A stretch of 36,511 bases of DNA from Thermoanaerobaculia bacterium. GTDB lineage: Bacteria; Acidobacteriota; Thermoanaerobaculia; Multivoradales; J023. Positions within the stretch are counted from its first letter, which is position 1. The number at the start of each line of letters is the position of its first letter. Location: the NCBI GenBank assembly GCA_028066595.1, contig JALCBJ010000068.1, positions 1 through 36,511 of the forward strand, given 5' to 3'. The notes under the pieces were generated by a model. That model saw only the letters and a list, made by a program, of their open reading frames with translations, searched no databases and was not told the origin of the DNA. Both the position numbers and the translations under genes were made by a program. Of the stretch, positions 16,203 through 25,141 are shown one piece after another.

Positions 16203-17270
16203 CTACGGACGGGTTTCTTCTCGCTGGTACCCGAGTCGATGCTTGACGTCTTCGGTTGCCCGATCTTGGCCCTCGACGGTGAGCTCCTCGGCACCTCGCC
16301 CTGGAGAAAAGAAGCTCTGACGGTACATCGGGTAGATCTCACTCCGCAGATGCGCCAAGTTCTGGTGGCCGCGGCGGACGGCTCGTTCGTGTCGCAGCGC
16401 TCCGACATCGACCGGCGCGACGACGATCTTCTCTCCCGGGCCGGGATCGGCCTGGGCCACGATGCGGCCGTCGAAGTCGACGATCATGCTGCCTCCGGGC
16501 CAAGAAAACGGTGGGTAGTGTGACAGCGACGCCGCCTGGTTTGCTGCCACCACCCAGGTGACGTTCTCGATGGCGCGACAGCGGTTGACCACGGTCCACC
16601 AGTCCATGGGCTGGGTCGCTCCCCACGGGTCCATATACGCCGAAACGCGGATCAGCACCTCGGCCCCGTTGGCTGTTAGCTGTCGTAGGGCCTCGGGAAA
16701 GAGCCAGTCGTAGCAAATGGCACAACCCAGTTTACCGAGGGGTGTGTCGACGACGGGAAACACCTCCTCGTCGTAGCCCTCCAGGTCGTGCGGGCTAGCA
16801 TGTACCTCCCAAGGCAACCAGGGGTTGGCCTTGCGGAACTTCGCCAATACGCCGTCGGGCCCGACAAGGCACGTGGTGTTGAACACGACGCCGGGCCATT
16901 TCGGATCGATCTCGAGGAACGTTCCCGTCTGGATAAAGACGTTGTGCTCGGCGGCCTTGGCGACATAGCGATCCGTATGCTCGTTGGGAACTTCCACCGC
17001 CAGCTCCCGCTCCAGCTCACGGACCGTGGGGTAGACCGGTGCGGCGTGGGCAAACTCGGGAAACACCAGCAGGCGAACCGGCAGGAAAGGTGCGTAGCCG
17101 GTGACTGCATGATCCACCATGCGGAGCATGTGGCTCACCCGCTGAGGGATCTCGTCGCGATGGGCAGGATTGGGCAAGTCGATCTGACACGCGGCAGCGC
17201 TCCAGCGCAGCTCGGTGGACGCTCCGGGAGAAGCTAGCTTGGAAGTTTGGGTCGCGTCTGCGTCGTTCAT
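16203..17270 (-). CDS. Nitrilase-superfamily carbon-nitrogen hydrolase
   Basis: From the ATG at 17270 the protein has 355 residues. The frame is open 39 codons further upstream, but that extension is Arg/Ser-rich and unlike the family. The Glu-Lys-Cys catalytic triad is visible: Glu72 in VFPEFAH, Lys in KFRKANPW (144 or 147) and Cys186 in GCAICYDWLFPE. A second conserved stretch, VNRCRAIENVTWVVAANQA, and a SMIVDFDGRIVAQ strand complete the fold. The KANPW-type loop and length are closest to aliphatic amidase or N-carbamoyl amidohydrolase-like members, but the substrate cannot be assigned. The gene precedes the DUF218 gene by nine bases and is divergent from the large propeller operon at 17438. 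Confidence 0.9.
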   Translation of the reverse strand: MNDADATQTSKLASPGASTELRWSAAACQIDLPNPAHRDEIPQRVSHMLRMVDHAVTGYAPFLPVRLLVFPEFAHAAPVYPTVRELERELAVEVPNEHTDRYVAKAAEHNVFIQTGTFLEIDPKWPGVVFNTTCLVGPDGVLAKFRKANPWLPWEVHASPHDLEGYDEEVFPVVDTPLGKLGCAICYDWLFPEALRQLTANGAEVLIRVSAYMDPWGATQPMDWWTVVNRCRAIENVTWVVAANQAASLSHYPPFSWPGGSMIVDFDGRIVAQADPGPGEKIVVAPVDVGALRHERAVRRGHQNLAHLRSEIYPMYRQSFFSPGRGAEELTVEGQDRATEDVKHRLGYQREETRP

Positions 17271-17437
17271 GGAACGGATCGTAGCGCACCGCGTTTGTGT
17301 TCCCGCTCGGGATTCTCGTGATCCGGATCCGACAGAGAATTCTGAGCGTCGAGACCATGGTGGGCTAGGATCTGGATCGATCGCCATGTAGCTATGAGCT
17401 GCCGAGGCGGCCAGTTACAGCAGCCGGATTCACCACC

Positions 17438-20236
17438 ATGCCCGAGGACATGTCGTTCGTGCCGAGTCTTGATTCCCTCTCACCGTACCGAAGAAGGTAT
17501 TGCATCCCGAGAATCTGCTTCGGGGCGTGTGTACTGCTGGCTGGCGCAGCGATCGCGGAGGACGCCCGCTACTTCCGCGACGTGGCCGAAGAGGCAGGTG
17601 TCGCGCTCGAGCACCGGACCCGTTCATTCGACAATCCCTATGCCCACATCATGGAAGGCTACACGGCGCTAGGAGCCTCGGTTGCAGTCGCCGATGTCGA
17701 CCTCGACGGGCTCGAAGACGTCTTCGTCACCGATTCTTCCCTCGACGGCCGCAATCTGTTGTGGCGCAACATCTCGAGCCCGGATGGCCTCCGATTCGTC
17801 GATGTGGCCGGCACGGCGCAGGTCGCCGTGGGTAACGATGCGCGAAACGCCTCCGCAGACAGCCTGTTCTTCGACATGGATAACGATGGCGACCCCGATC
17901 TCCTGGTGATTCGCTTCGGCCAGAGTCTGCTGTTCGAGAACCTCGCGGAGCGATACCCACCTGGTTCGGGTACGGTGCGATTCCGAGACGTCACGTCGCG
18001 CTCCGGCATGAAGCCTTACCTCAACAGCATTTCCGCCATTGCGTTCGACTACGATCAGGATCGAGACCTCGATCTGTTTCTCGCCAACTACTTTGCGCCG
18101 GTCAATCTCTTCGACCCGGAAACACCGCGTTTCTTCCCCGAGAGCTTCGAGGAGGCGGAGAACGGCGGCGGCGTGACCCTGCTGCGCAACGACGGCGTCT
18201 TCGAGGGTGTCGTGAGGTTCTCCGACGTCACGCGGGAGGCGGGACTCGGAAGCTATACCGGTTGGTCCCTCGATCTCGGACACGCGGACATCGACCAAGA
18301 TGGTGACGAGGATCTATTTGTCGCCGCGGACTTCGGTACCGATCGTCTCTACCTCAACAACGGCTTCGGCCGATTCATCGATGTAACGGAGAGAGTCTTG
18401 GGACTCGACACCAAGAAGGGGATGAATGCCGAGTGGGGTGATTTCGACGGTAACGGCACCTTCGACCTCTACGTGACCAACATCACCGACGAGTACATGA
18501 ACGAGGGCAACTTTCTGTGGCAGAACCTTACACCCGCGGGATCGGATCCGTCGGGTTTGGCTTTTGCCGACGTAGCCAGAGAGACCGGAACCCACGACAC
18601 GGGATGGGGTTGGGCCGGCAAGTTCTTCGACTACGACAACGACGGGAACCTAGACCTCTACGTGACGAATGGTTGGGTCTCGGGTAACGACGAGAACTAC
18701 GTGCTCGACGTTTTCGAGTTGATCACCAGTCCGGACGTCGATCTGGCGGATGCTCGCGTCTGGCCGCCGATGGGAGAGAAGACCCTATCGGGCTACCAGC
18801 GCAACTCGCTCTTTCACAACCGAGGCGGGTTGTTCGTCGACGAAGCGGCGCGCCACGGCGTGGACTCGCAGCTCGACGGCCGCGGAGTGGCCGTTGCCGA
18901 TCTCGACCAGGACGGGCGCCAGGATCTCTTCGTGACCAACGCAGGCGCTGCACCGCTGCTCTATCAGAACGTGATGCCACGAGAATCGGATGGTGGCCCC
19001 CACTGGCTGCAGCTTCGGCTAGAGGGCGTTGCGTCGAATCGTGACGCGGTCGGCGCCAGGGTCGAGGTCGAGCAGACCACGGCGGCTGGAGCGGTGCGTC
19101 GTCTCGTCCGATTCGTCGACGGTGGCAACGGATTCGCCAGCCAGTCGTCTCGGACGCTTCATTTCGGTTTGGGTGGCCAGACGGATCCGGTGCGAGTTCG
19201 TATCCACTGGCCCTCCGGTGCTTCGGAAGAGCACAAAGACGTCGCGGTGAATCGGATCTACGATCTGAAGGAACAGGGTGGCTTGAGGCCACGCACCCCG
19301 GAGAGCGGCGGACCAGACCGATCCGCGCAGAAAGTGGAGGACGCGAGTTCGAAGGCGGCCACCGGACCGCAGCCACCCCGACCCGGCGCCGCGGGCAAGG
19401 CACCCGCTCCTCCCTCGGCCGGCAGGGGCGTCGATGTGCCGGCTAGCGTTCTTCCGACGCCAGAGCTTTCGGCTGAACGACATCACGAGCTGGCGCGCGG
19501 GGCGAACGCTCGGGGCGACGTGGGCTCGGCGCTTCACCACTACGAGTTGGCGCTGACGGCGAAGCCCGGAAACCTGCGCTGGGGTTCGGAGCACCGGCAA
19601 GTAGCCATCGACGCGGAGGAGTATCGGCGCAGTTTGGGCTTCTGGAAAGGGTTGGCCGAGGCCCATCCCGAAGATCCTGATGTCAGACTGAACCTGGGCT
19701 TCGCGCACGTCGACAAGATTCCTTCCGAAGGCGCTGTCACTCAGGTCATCCTGGCGAATCAAGCCAATCAGCACCTGGCCCGTGCCATCGAGCTCATGGA
19801 AGGTCAGGGCGATCCCCGGACCCTGGAATCGAAGGAGCGGCTCTGGCTGGCGTACTACAGCCGTGGCAACAGCTTGATGTACTGGCCCGCGATCTTCGGC
19901 AGGACGAAGGCAGGCATCGAGGACCTACAGCGTGCCTTGGAGCTGGCGGAGCAGATCGAGCCTGTCGAGGCTGCGAGCGGTGCGACCGCCGGCCCCGCCT
20001 TTCGTGGCCGGGCCTGGGCTGCCCTCGGAGATGGGTACTGGCGTTTGGACGAACGCAACACGATGCGCGAGATCTGGCGCCGCGGCATCGATCGCTACCC
20101 CGACAGTGTTCCGCTCCGGCAACGATTGGATCGTCAGGGCGCCGAGCTCGATCGCTATCTGGATGAGATCTACGATCCGCGGACCAGGGTGGCGACCCAC
20201 CTGCGAGAGATCTGGCGATGGCACGACGAGCGCTGA
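17438..20236 (+). CDS. Secreted CRTAC1-type FG-GAP/ASPIC-UnbV propeller protein with C-terminal TPR domain
   Basis: This 932-residue protein has a signal peptide ending at AIA-EDA (about residue 41). Residues 45-510 contain at least seven VCBS/FG-GAP calcium-binding repeats of the DxDxDGxxD type (DVDLDGLED, DMDNDGDPD, DIDQDGDED, DFDGNGTFD, DYDNDGNLD, DLDQDGRQD). An ASPIC/UnbV domain follows at about 520-610 (GARVEVEQT, RFVDGGNGFASQSS, VRIHWPSGASEEH). A Pro/Ala-rich linker (about 615-675) joins it to a TPR-like tail. Such proteins are extracytoplasmic and probably bind Ca and partner proteins; no reaction is known. It is the first gene of a four-gene overlapping operon. Its stop overlaps the next start by 19 bases. 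Confidence 0.9.
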   Translation: MPEDMSFVPSLDSLSPYRRRYCIPRICFGACVLLAGAAIAEDARYFRDVAEEAGVALEHRTRSFDNPYAHIMEGYTALGASVAVADVDLDGLEDVFVTDSSLDGRNLLWRNISSPDGLRFVDVAGTAQVAVGNDARNASADSLFFDMDNDGDPDLLVIRFGQSLLFENLAERYPPGSGTVRFRDVTSRSGMKPYLNSISAIAFDYDQDRDLDLFLANYFAPVNLFDPETPRFFPESFEEAENGGGVTLLRNDGVFEGVVRFSDVTREAGLGSYTGWSLDLGHADIDQDGDEDLFVAADFGTDRLYLNNGFGRFIDVTERVLGLDTKKGMNAEWGDFDGNGTFDLYVTNITDEYMNEGNFLWQNLTPAGSDPSGLAFADVARETGTHDTGWGWAGKFFDYDNDGNLDLYVTNGWVSGNDENYVLDVFELITSPDVDLADARVWPPMGEKTLSGYQRNSLFHNRGGLFVDEAARHGVDSQLDGRGVAVADLDQDGRQDLFVTNAGAAPLLYQNVMPRESDGGPHWLQLRLEGVASNRDAVGARVEVEQTTAAGAVRRLVRFVDGGNGFASQSSRTLHFGLGGQTDPVRVRIHWPSGASEEHKDVAVNRIYDLKEQGGLRPRTPESGGPDRSAQKVEDASSKAATGPQPPRPGAAGKAPAPPSAGRGVDVPASVLPTPELSAERHHELARGANARGDVGSALHHYELALTAKPGNLRWGSEHRQVAIDAEEYRRSLGFWKGLAEAHPEDPDVRLNLGFAHVDKIPSEGAVTQVILANQANQHLARAIELMEGQGDPRTLESKERLWLAYYSRGNSLMYWPAIFGRTKAGIEDLQRALELAEQIEPVEAASGATAGPAFRGRAWAALGDGYWRLDERNTMREIWRRGIDRYPDSVPLRQRLDRQGAELDRYLDEIYDPRTRVATHLREIWRWHDER

Positions 20237-22095
20237 ACGCACTTTGGTTTGCCCCGATCGTGTCGGGCTTGACGACGATCGCGGCGGTGGGTGTCGCGGA
20301 CGGAGAGTCCTCGTCCCACCACGAGGCTCCAACCATCCGCTTCGTCGAGGTCGGGCGGGATGCCGGCGCGGACATCGTCCACTCCAACCGATCCTTCGGT
20401 GACCGCCACAAGGCCGACATCTTGGAAGTCTTCACCGACGGCGGTGCGGTGGTCGCGGTAGGCGACGTCGACAACGACGGGGACGACGATCTCTTCTTCG
20501 TCGAGTCGGCAGAAGGGGCGCCGAATCACTTGCTTCTGAACGAAGGAGTGGCTAGCGGTTCCACCGGGGACGGTATCCCTCGCTTTCGCGAGGTGACCCG
20601 CCAGGCGGGCATCGGCGGAGGCAACGACGCCGACGCGATCTGCTCTGAAGCGCTGTTTCTCGACTATGACGCGGACGGGCGTATGGATCTTCTGGTCGGG
20701 CGCTTCGGTGCGCCGATGCTGTGGCGACAGACGGACGTAGAGGACGGTATCCCAGTCTTTCAAGAGGTCTCGAAGCAGGTGGGTCTGACGCGGCACGGCA
20801 ATACGATCACGGCCATTGCCTTCGATGCCGATGGGGACGGCTGGCTCGATCTGGTGCTGGGACACTACTTCCGCGAAGAGCTCAACCTCCTGCGGCTGGA
20901 CACGACCCACGTGCTTCCAAACAATCTGGACTATGCCGACAACGGTGGCGGCGTCACGTTCTGGCTCAACCGCCCGGCGCCGAAAGGAGCGGACGTTCCT
21001 GGCGGGCGAGTGTTCGTGCAGTCGGGCGCAGGTATGGCCCACGTGAACGGTTGGACCCTCGATTTGGGACATTCCGATCTCGATCTCGACGGTGACCAGG
21101 ATCTCTACGTGGCTGGAGATTTCGGCACGGATCGTCTATTCCTGGGACACGGTGACGGTACGTTTCTCGACGTCACCGAACAGGCGATCGGGTGGGACAC
21201 GCGCAAGGGCATGAATGCGGAAGTCGGTGACTTCGACGGCGACCTCTTGCCCGACGTCTACGTGACCAACATCACCGACGACTACATGAAAGAGTGCAAC
21301 ATGTTGTGGCAGAACCAGGGGCTACGGGACGACGGCACCGGTCGGCAGATCCCGTGGTTTCTCGACGTTTCGCGAGAGACAGGCACCTGCGATACCGATT
21401 GGGGATGGGGCGCCAAGTTTGCGGACTTCGACAACGACGGCGAGCTCGATCTGATCGCGACCAACGGCATGCGTTCCGGCAGCGAGGAGAACTACATTCC
21501 TGCACTACTAGAGAACGTGGTGTTGAACCCGGAAGTGGATTTCTCGGACCTCGATAGCTATCCAGATTTGGGCGACGCGACCTGGAGCGGTTACCAACGC
21601 AATCGGCTCTTCCGTAATCAGGGAGACGGTACGTTCCAGGATCTGGCGGAGGCCGCCGGCGTCGACAATGATCTGGATGGTCGGGGTCTGGCTTTGGGCG
21701 ACTTCGACCTCGATGGCCGCCTGGATCTAGTACAGGCCAGCGCCGGCGAAGCGGCGCTGCTCTATCTGAACCGGAGTGAGCACACGGGAAGATGGCTCGG
21801 ACTTCGACTACGTGGCAGGGGCCCGAACCGTGAAGCGATCGGTGCGCGGATCCTGATCACCGCAAGCAACTCGACGGGGGAGCGGACATGGGTACGGGAA
21901 ATCGACGGCGGCAATGGCTACGCGGCCGCCAGCACTCGGCGCGTACACTTCGGCTTGGGGCATGTCGAAGCGGTCACCCGGATCGAAATCCGCTGGCCGT
22001 CCGGCCGAGTGGAGACCATTCGACCTCGGGAAGGTGAACCCGGTCTGCCCATGGATCGTTATCTAGCTGTCGACGAAGGAGAGGGGATCCGGTGA
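20218..22095 (+). CDS. Secreted CRTAC1-type FG-GAP/ASPIC-UnbV propeller protein
   Basis: This 625-residue protein is a shorter paralogue of the preceding one without the TPR tail. The signal peptide occupies about residues 1-27 (ending GVA-DGE). VCBS/FG-GAP blades with DVDNDGDDD, DYDADGRMD, DADGDGWLD, DLDLDGDQD, DFDGDLLPD, DFDNDGELD and DFDLDGRLD span 30-510. The ASPIC/UnbV domain ends the protein (REIDGGNGYAAAST, IRWPSGRVETI). The two share long blocks such as GWTLDLGHSDLDLDGDQDL and DTRKGMNAEVGDFDG, which show duplication. The ATG lies 19 bases inside the upstream gene, with GAGAGA as a likely ribosome-binding site. Its stop overlaps the next gene's GTG as GTGA, so expression is coupled. 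Function is inferred to be an extracellular scaffold. Confidence 0.9.
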   Translation: MARRALNALWFAPIVSGLTTIAAVGVADGESSSHHEAPTIRFVEVGRDAGADIVHSNRSFGDRHKADILEVFTDGGAVVAVGDVDNDGDDDLFFVESAEGAPNHLLLNEGVASGSTGDGIPRFREVTRQAGIGGGNDADAICSEALFLDYDADGRMDLLVGRFGAPMLWRQTDVEDGIPVFQEVSKQVGLTRHGNTITAIAFDADGDGWLDLVLGHYFREELNLLRLDTTHVLPNNLDYADNGGGVTFWLNRPAPKGADVPGGRVFVQSGAGMAHVNGWTLDLGHSDLDLDGDQDLYVAGDFGTDRLFLGHGDGTFLDVTEQAIGWDTRKGMNAEVGDFDGDLLPDVYVTNITDDYMKECNMLWQNQGLRDDGTGRQIPWFLDVSRETGTCDTDWGWGAKFADFDNDGELDLIATNGMRSGSEENYIPALLENVVLNPEVDFSDLDSYPDLGDATWSGYQRNRLFRNQGDGTFQDLAEAAGVDNDLDGRGLALGDFDLDGRLDLVQASAGEAALLYLNRSEHTGRWLGLRLRGRGPNREAIGARILITASNSTGERTWVREIDGGNGYAAASTRRVHFGLGHVEAVTRIEIRWPSGRVETIRPREGEPGLPMDRYLAVDEGEGIR

Positions 22096-25000
22096 ATCGG
22101 AACTCGGTGCGGGTGTGGCTCGGTGCGCTTCTCATGGCGCTGACAGGAGTGGTCTGGGCGGAGATCGCCGAAGAAGGTGATCGAAGATCTCAAGCTGAGG
22201 TGGTCGAGCAACTCGCACGTCATCGCAACTTGGGAAAAGCGTTCTACGAGAATTCCGCAACCCAACTGCAAGCGGTGGATGAGTTCCAGAAGGCGCTGGA
22301 GCTGGCGCCCGATTCGGCTCGCGAGCGGGTCAACTATGGGCTTTCGCTGCTGCGCGCGGGTGAAGCAGGGGCGGGCATCGAACAGCTCGAGAAGGCGCAG
22401 GCCCAAGACGCTTCGATTCCGCATACCTGGTTCAATTTGGGTATCGCGTACAAGCAGGCGGGGCGCCATGACGACGCGCGACGGCAGCTGGAAGGGATGA
22501 TCGAGCGGGTGCCGACGGAGGCAGTGACGCGCTACAACCTGGGTGTCCTCTACAAGCTCGCCGGCGAGGCGGAGCGGGCCATCGAGCAGTTCGAACTCGC
22601 CGCCGAGATCGACCCGAACCTGGCAGGGCCCTATTTTCAGCTGGCCACCAGCCTTCGACAGGCGGGTCGAGCCGACGCGGCGCAGGCCGCCATGACTCGT
22701 TTCAGGGAGTTGAAGCGCCGGAACGCCGGAGCAGCGGTGCCTGAAGACCTGGAATGGAGCTGGTACTCCGAGATCTATGATGTCGCTACGCCCTCGAGAC
22801 CGAGCTGGAAAAGCGTCGGTACAGACGACTTGGTGCCTGACGATTCGGCCCTCACGCTGGCACGCTCGCTAGCCGGAGGACGGCCTGTACGTCACGCTGC
22901 CTGGGGCGACTACGATGACGACGGGGCCCTCGACCTGGTAGTCGTGGGAGAGAAGCGTGCTCGGCTCTGGAGAAGAACGGGACCGGAGGAGTCTGCTCTA
23001 ACGACGACCGATTCAGAGTGGCCTGGAGACTTCCAGGTTGCCGTCTGGCTGGACTACGACCACGACTACGATCTCGATCTCTTCCTGCTGGGTGCCGACC
23101 ATAGGCTTCTCCGCAACCAAGGAGACGAGGGCTGGGCTGATCGCTCGGCCGGTTTCCCGTTTCCGGGCGGTGAGGTGACGGCGGCTACGGGTCTGGACGT
23201 CATGGCAGACAGCCAGGGGATGGACCTGGCAGCTCTCGATCGTAGCGGGGCCGTCATGATATTCCGGGACCGTCTTGGTGGCCAATATGAGCTCGTGGAC
23301 CTACTGGTCTCGGAGCCAGTGGCCCGCCGGATCCGTGCCGCGGATCTGAACCGCGATGGCTGGACGGATTTGGTGGCAACGACGGATACGGGACACATTG
23401 TGTTCGCCAATGCGGCAGAGCCTGCCGGGCCGGGTGGGTTCGGCCAGTCGTTCGTATTGGAACCGGGAGATGGAGAGAATGGTGACGCGAAGGGATCGGA
23501 GCCGACGATCGAGGTAGCCTTGCGGGGCGTCAAGAATCTCAAAGCAGCTCAAGGCTCCGAGGTGGAGGTGAAGGCCGGGACCTTCTACCAGAAGAAGCTC
23601 TACGACGGCCGGCCGCTCGTCTTTCGCCTACCGGCGGGCACCGAGATCGTGGACACTGTGCGGATCACCTGGCCCAACGGGCTCATTCAGAACGAGTCGC
23701 GTCAGAAGCCGGGCAGCCATGTGTACGAAGAGGCCCAGCGGCTGTCTGGATCCTGTCCGATGATCTTCACCTGGAACGGCGAGAAATTCGAATTCATCAC
23801 GGACGTGCTCGGCGTGGCGCCCCTCGGCGCCGCCGCTGCAGAGGGTCCGGACGGCCTTCGACAGTACTTTGCGGTGGACCACGACGAGGTAGTCCAGATC
23901 CGCGGTGACCAGCTCGTGCCGCGTCCCGACGGGTCGGGGCGTCTGGTCTATGACCTCCGAGTCACGGAAGAGCTACGGGAGGTCGCGTTTCTCGACCAGA
24001 TACGCCTCGTAGCGATAGATCACGACGAAGATGTCGACATCTTCGTCAACAGCAAGTTCCAGGGACCACCATTCCCTGAGCAACGGCTGTTCGGTGTCGC
24101 TACCTCGGAGCGCCTCCGGCCCCGGCGGGCGACGGATCACTCCGGCCGCGACGTGACGGACCGAGTTCTGGCGCTGGATCGTGTCTATCCCGACAACTTC
24201 CAGAGAGACTACGACGGGACTGCAGAGATGCACTGGTTGGAGCTCGACTTCGGCTCGGCGGAAGACGACGTAGCAGCGAATGGCGAGGCGATCCTCGTGC
24301 TGTCCGGCTGGGTCGACTGGGCCGATGGCTCGACGTTTCTCGGCGCGTCTCAGGCCGGTCGTGATTTGGTGTTGCCCTATCTTCAGGTCCGCGACGAGGC
24401 CGGGCATTGGGTCACGGTGATCGAAGACATGGGCTTGCCGGCGGGAAAACCGAAGACCATCGTCGTCGATCTGACCGGGAAGTTCCTCTCCGCGGACCGC
24501 AGTGTCCGAATCGTGACCAACCTGGCGCTCTACTGGGACGAGATCTTTCTCGGACCGCGCGCCACCGAGCCAGCCGCGACCCGGACCGAGTTGGGGATCG
24601 CAAAAGCAGAGATTCGCTTTCGTGGATTCTCTCGGCCGGTGATCCACCCACAGAGACTGCAGCCGGAGCGTTTCGTCTACGCCGACGTCCGGCCGTGGAC
24701 GACATGGAATCCCACGGCTGGCCTCTACACCCGCTTCGGTGACGTGTCCGGCCTCCTCGAGCGGGTGGACGACCGGCTGGTCATCATGGGCTCAGGCGAC
24801 GAGGTGGTGCTGCGCTTCGATGCCGAAGCGCTGGGCGAGCCGGCGCAAGGGAAGCGACGTGACTTTCTTCTGATCGTCGACGGTTGGGCCAAGGATGGTG
24901 ACGCGAATACCGCCCACTCCCAAACCGTGGGACCGCTGCCGTTCCATGGCATGCCACGGTATCCGTACGAAGGCATCGCGAACTACCCGGAGGACCCGGC

Positions 25001-25103
25001 GCTCCGACTCTGGCGAGAGCACTACAATACGAGACCCGCGCTCCGGCTGATCCGCCCCTTGGTTCCGCCCACGCCCCGGCCGACGTCGTCCACAGTCCGG
25101 TGA
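22092..25103 (+). CDS. Secreted TPR/FG-GAP/ASPIC protein with a large C-terminal domain
   Basis: This 1003-residue protein starts at a GTG preceded by AAGGAGAGG. A signal peptide (about 1-24, VVWA-EIA) is followed by TPR repeats at about 45-215 (PHTWFNLGIAYKQAGRHDDA, VTRYNLGVLYKLAGEAERA, GPYFQLATSLRQAGRADAA). Degenerate FG-GAP blades (WGDYDDDGALDLVVVG, WLDYDHDYDLDLFLLG, AADLNRDGWTDLVATT) and an ASPIC-like segment (VRITWPNGLIQNES) follow. The last 440 residues form a domain starting at CPMIFTWNGEKFEFITDVLG. This arrangement recurs with CRTAC1 proteins, but its role is not known. It is coupled to the preceding gene by a 4-bp overlap. Its stop initiates an unusual chain of overlapping stop/start signals leading to the cytochrome gene. 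Confidence 0.88.
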   Translation: MNRNSVRVWLGALLMALTGVVWAEIAEEGDRRSQAEVVEQLARHRNLGKAFYENSATQLQAVDEFQKALELAPDSARERVNYGLSLLRAGEAGAGIEQLEKAQAQDASIPHTWFNLGIAYKQAGRHDDARRQLEGMIERVPTEAVTRYNLGVLYKLAGEAERAIEQFELAAEIDPNLAGPYFQLATSLRQAGRADAAQAAMTRFRELKRRNAGAAVPEDLEWSWYSEIYDVATPSRPSWKSVGTDDLVPDDSALTLARSLAGGRPVRHAAWGDYDDDGALDLVVVGEKRARLWRRTGPEESALTTTDSEWPGDFQVAVWLDYDHDYDLDLFLLGADHRLLRNQGDEGWADRSAGFPFPGGEVTAATGLDVMADSQGMDLAALDRSGAVMIFRDRLGGQYELVDLLVSEPVARRIRAADLNRDGWTDLVATTDTGHIVFANAAEPAGPGGFGQSFVLEPGDGENGDAKGSEPTIEVALRGVKNLKAAQGSEVEVKAGTFYQKKLYDGRPLVFRLPAGTEIVDTVRITWPNGLIQNESRQKPGSHVYEEAQRLSGSCPMIFTWNGEKFEFITDVLGVAPLGAAAAEGPDGLRQYFAVDHDEVVQIRGDQLVPRPDGSGRLVYDLRVTEELREVAFLDQIRLVAIDHDEDVDIFVNSKFQGPPFPEQRLFGVATSERLRPRRATDHSGRDVTDRVLALDRVYPDNFQRDYDGTAEMHWLELDFGSAEDDVAANGEAILVLSGWVDWADGSTFLGASQAGRDLVLPYLQVRDEAGHWVTVIEDMGLPAGKPKTIVVDLTGKFLSADRSVRIVTNLALYWDEIFLGPRATEPAATRTELGIAKAEIRFRGFSRPVIHPQRLQPERFVYADVRPWTTWNPTAGLYTRFGDVSGLLERVDDRLVIMGSGDEVVLRFDAEALGEPAQGKRRDFLLIVDGWAKDGDANTAHSQTVGPLPFHGMPRYPYEGIANYPEDPALRLWREHYNTRPALRLIRPLVPPTPRPTSSTVR

Positions 25104-25141
25104 GTACCGCAGTCCGATGAGTACCGCAGTCCGATGAGTTC
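25091..25141 (+). repeat. Triplicated 17-bp stop/start repeat encoding two MSTAVR minicistrons
   Basis: Three tandem near-identical 17-bp units lie at 25091-25107, 25108-25124 and 25125-25141. Each contains RTGAGT. The TGA ending the upstream gene (25101-25103) overlaps a GTG at 25100, which begins a six-codon frame ending at TGA 25118-25120. That TGA overlaps an ATG at 25117, opening a second identical six-codon frame ending at 25135-25137. That stop in turn overlaps the cytochrome ATG at 25134. The duplication therefore preserves an overlapping stop/start at every step. Confidence 0.85.

Noticed and set aside
18000..25000. Tandem repeats encoding DxDxDG as a CRISPR-like or satellite array
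   Set aside because: The repetition is at protein level (FG-GAP blades) with variable DNA and spacing, fully explained by the propeller genes.
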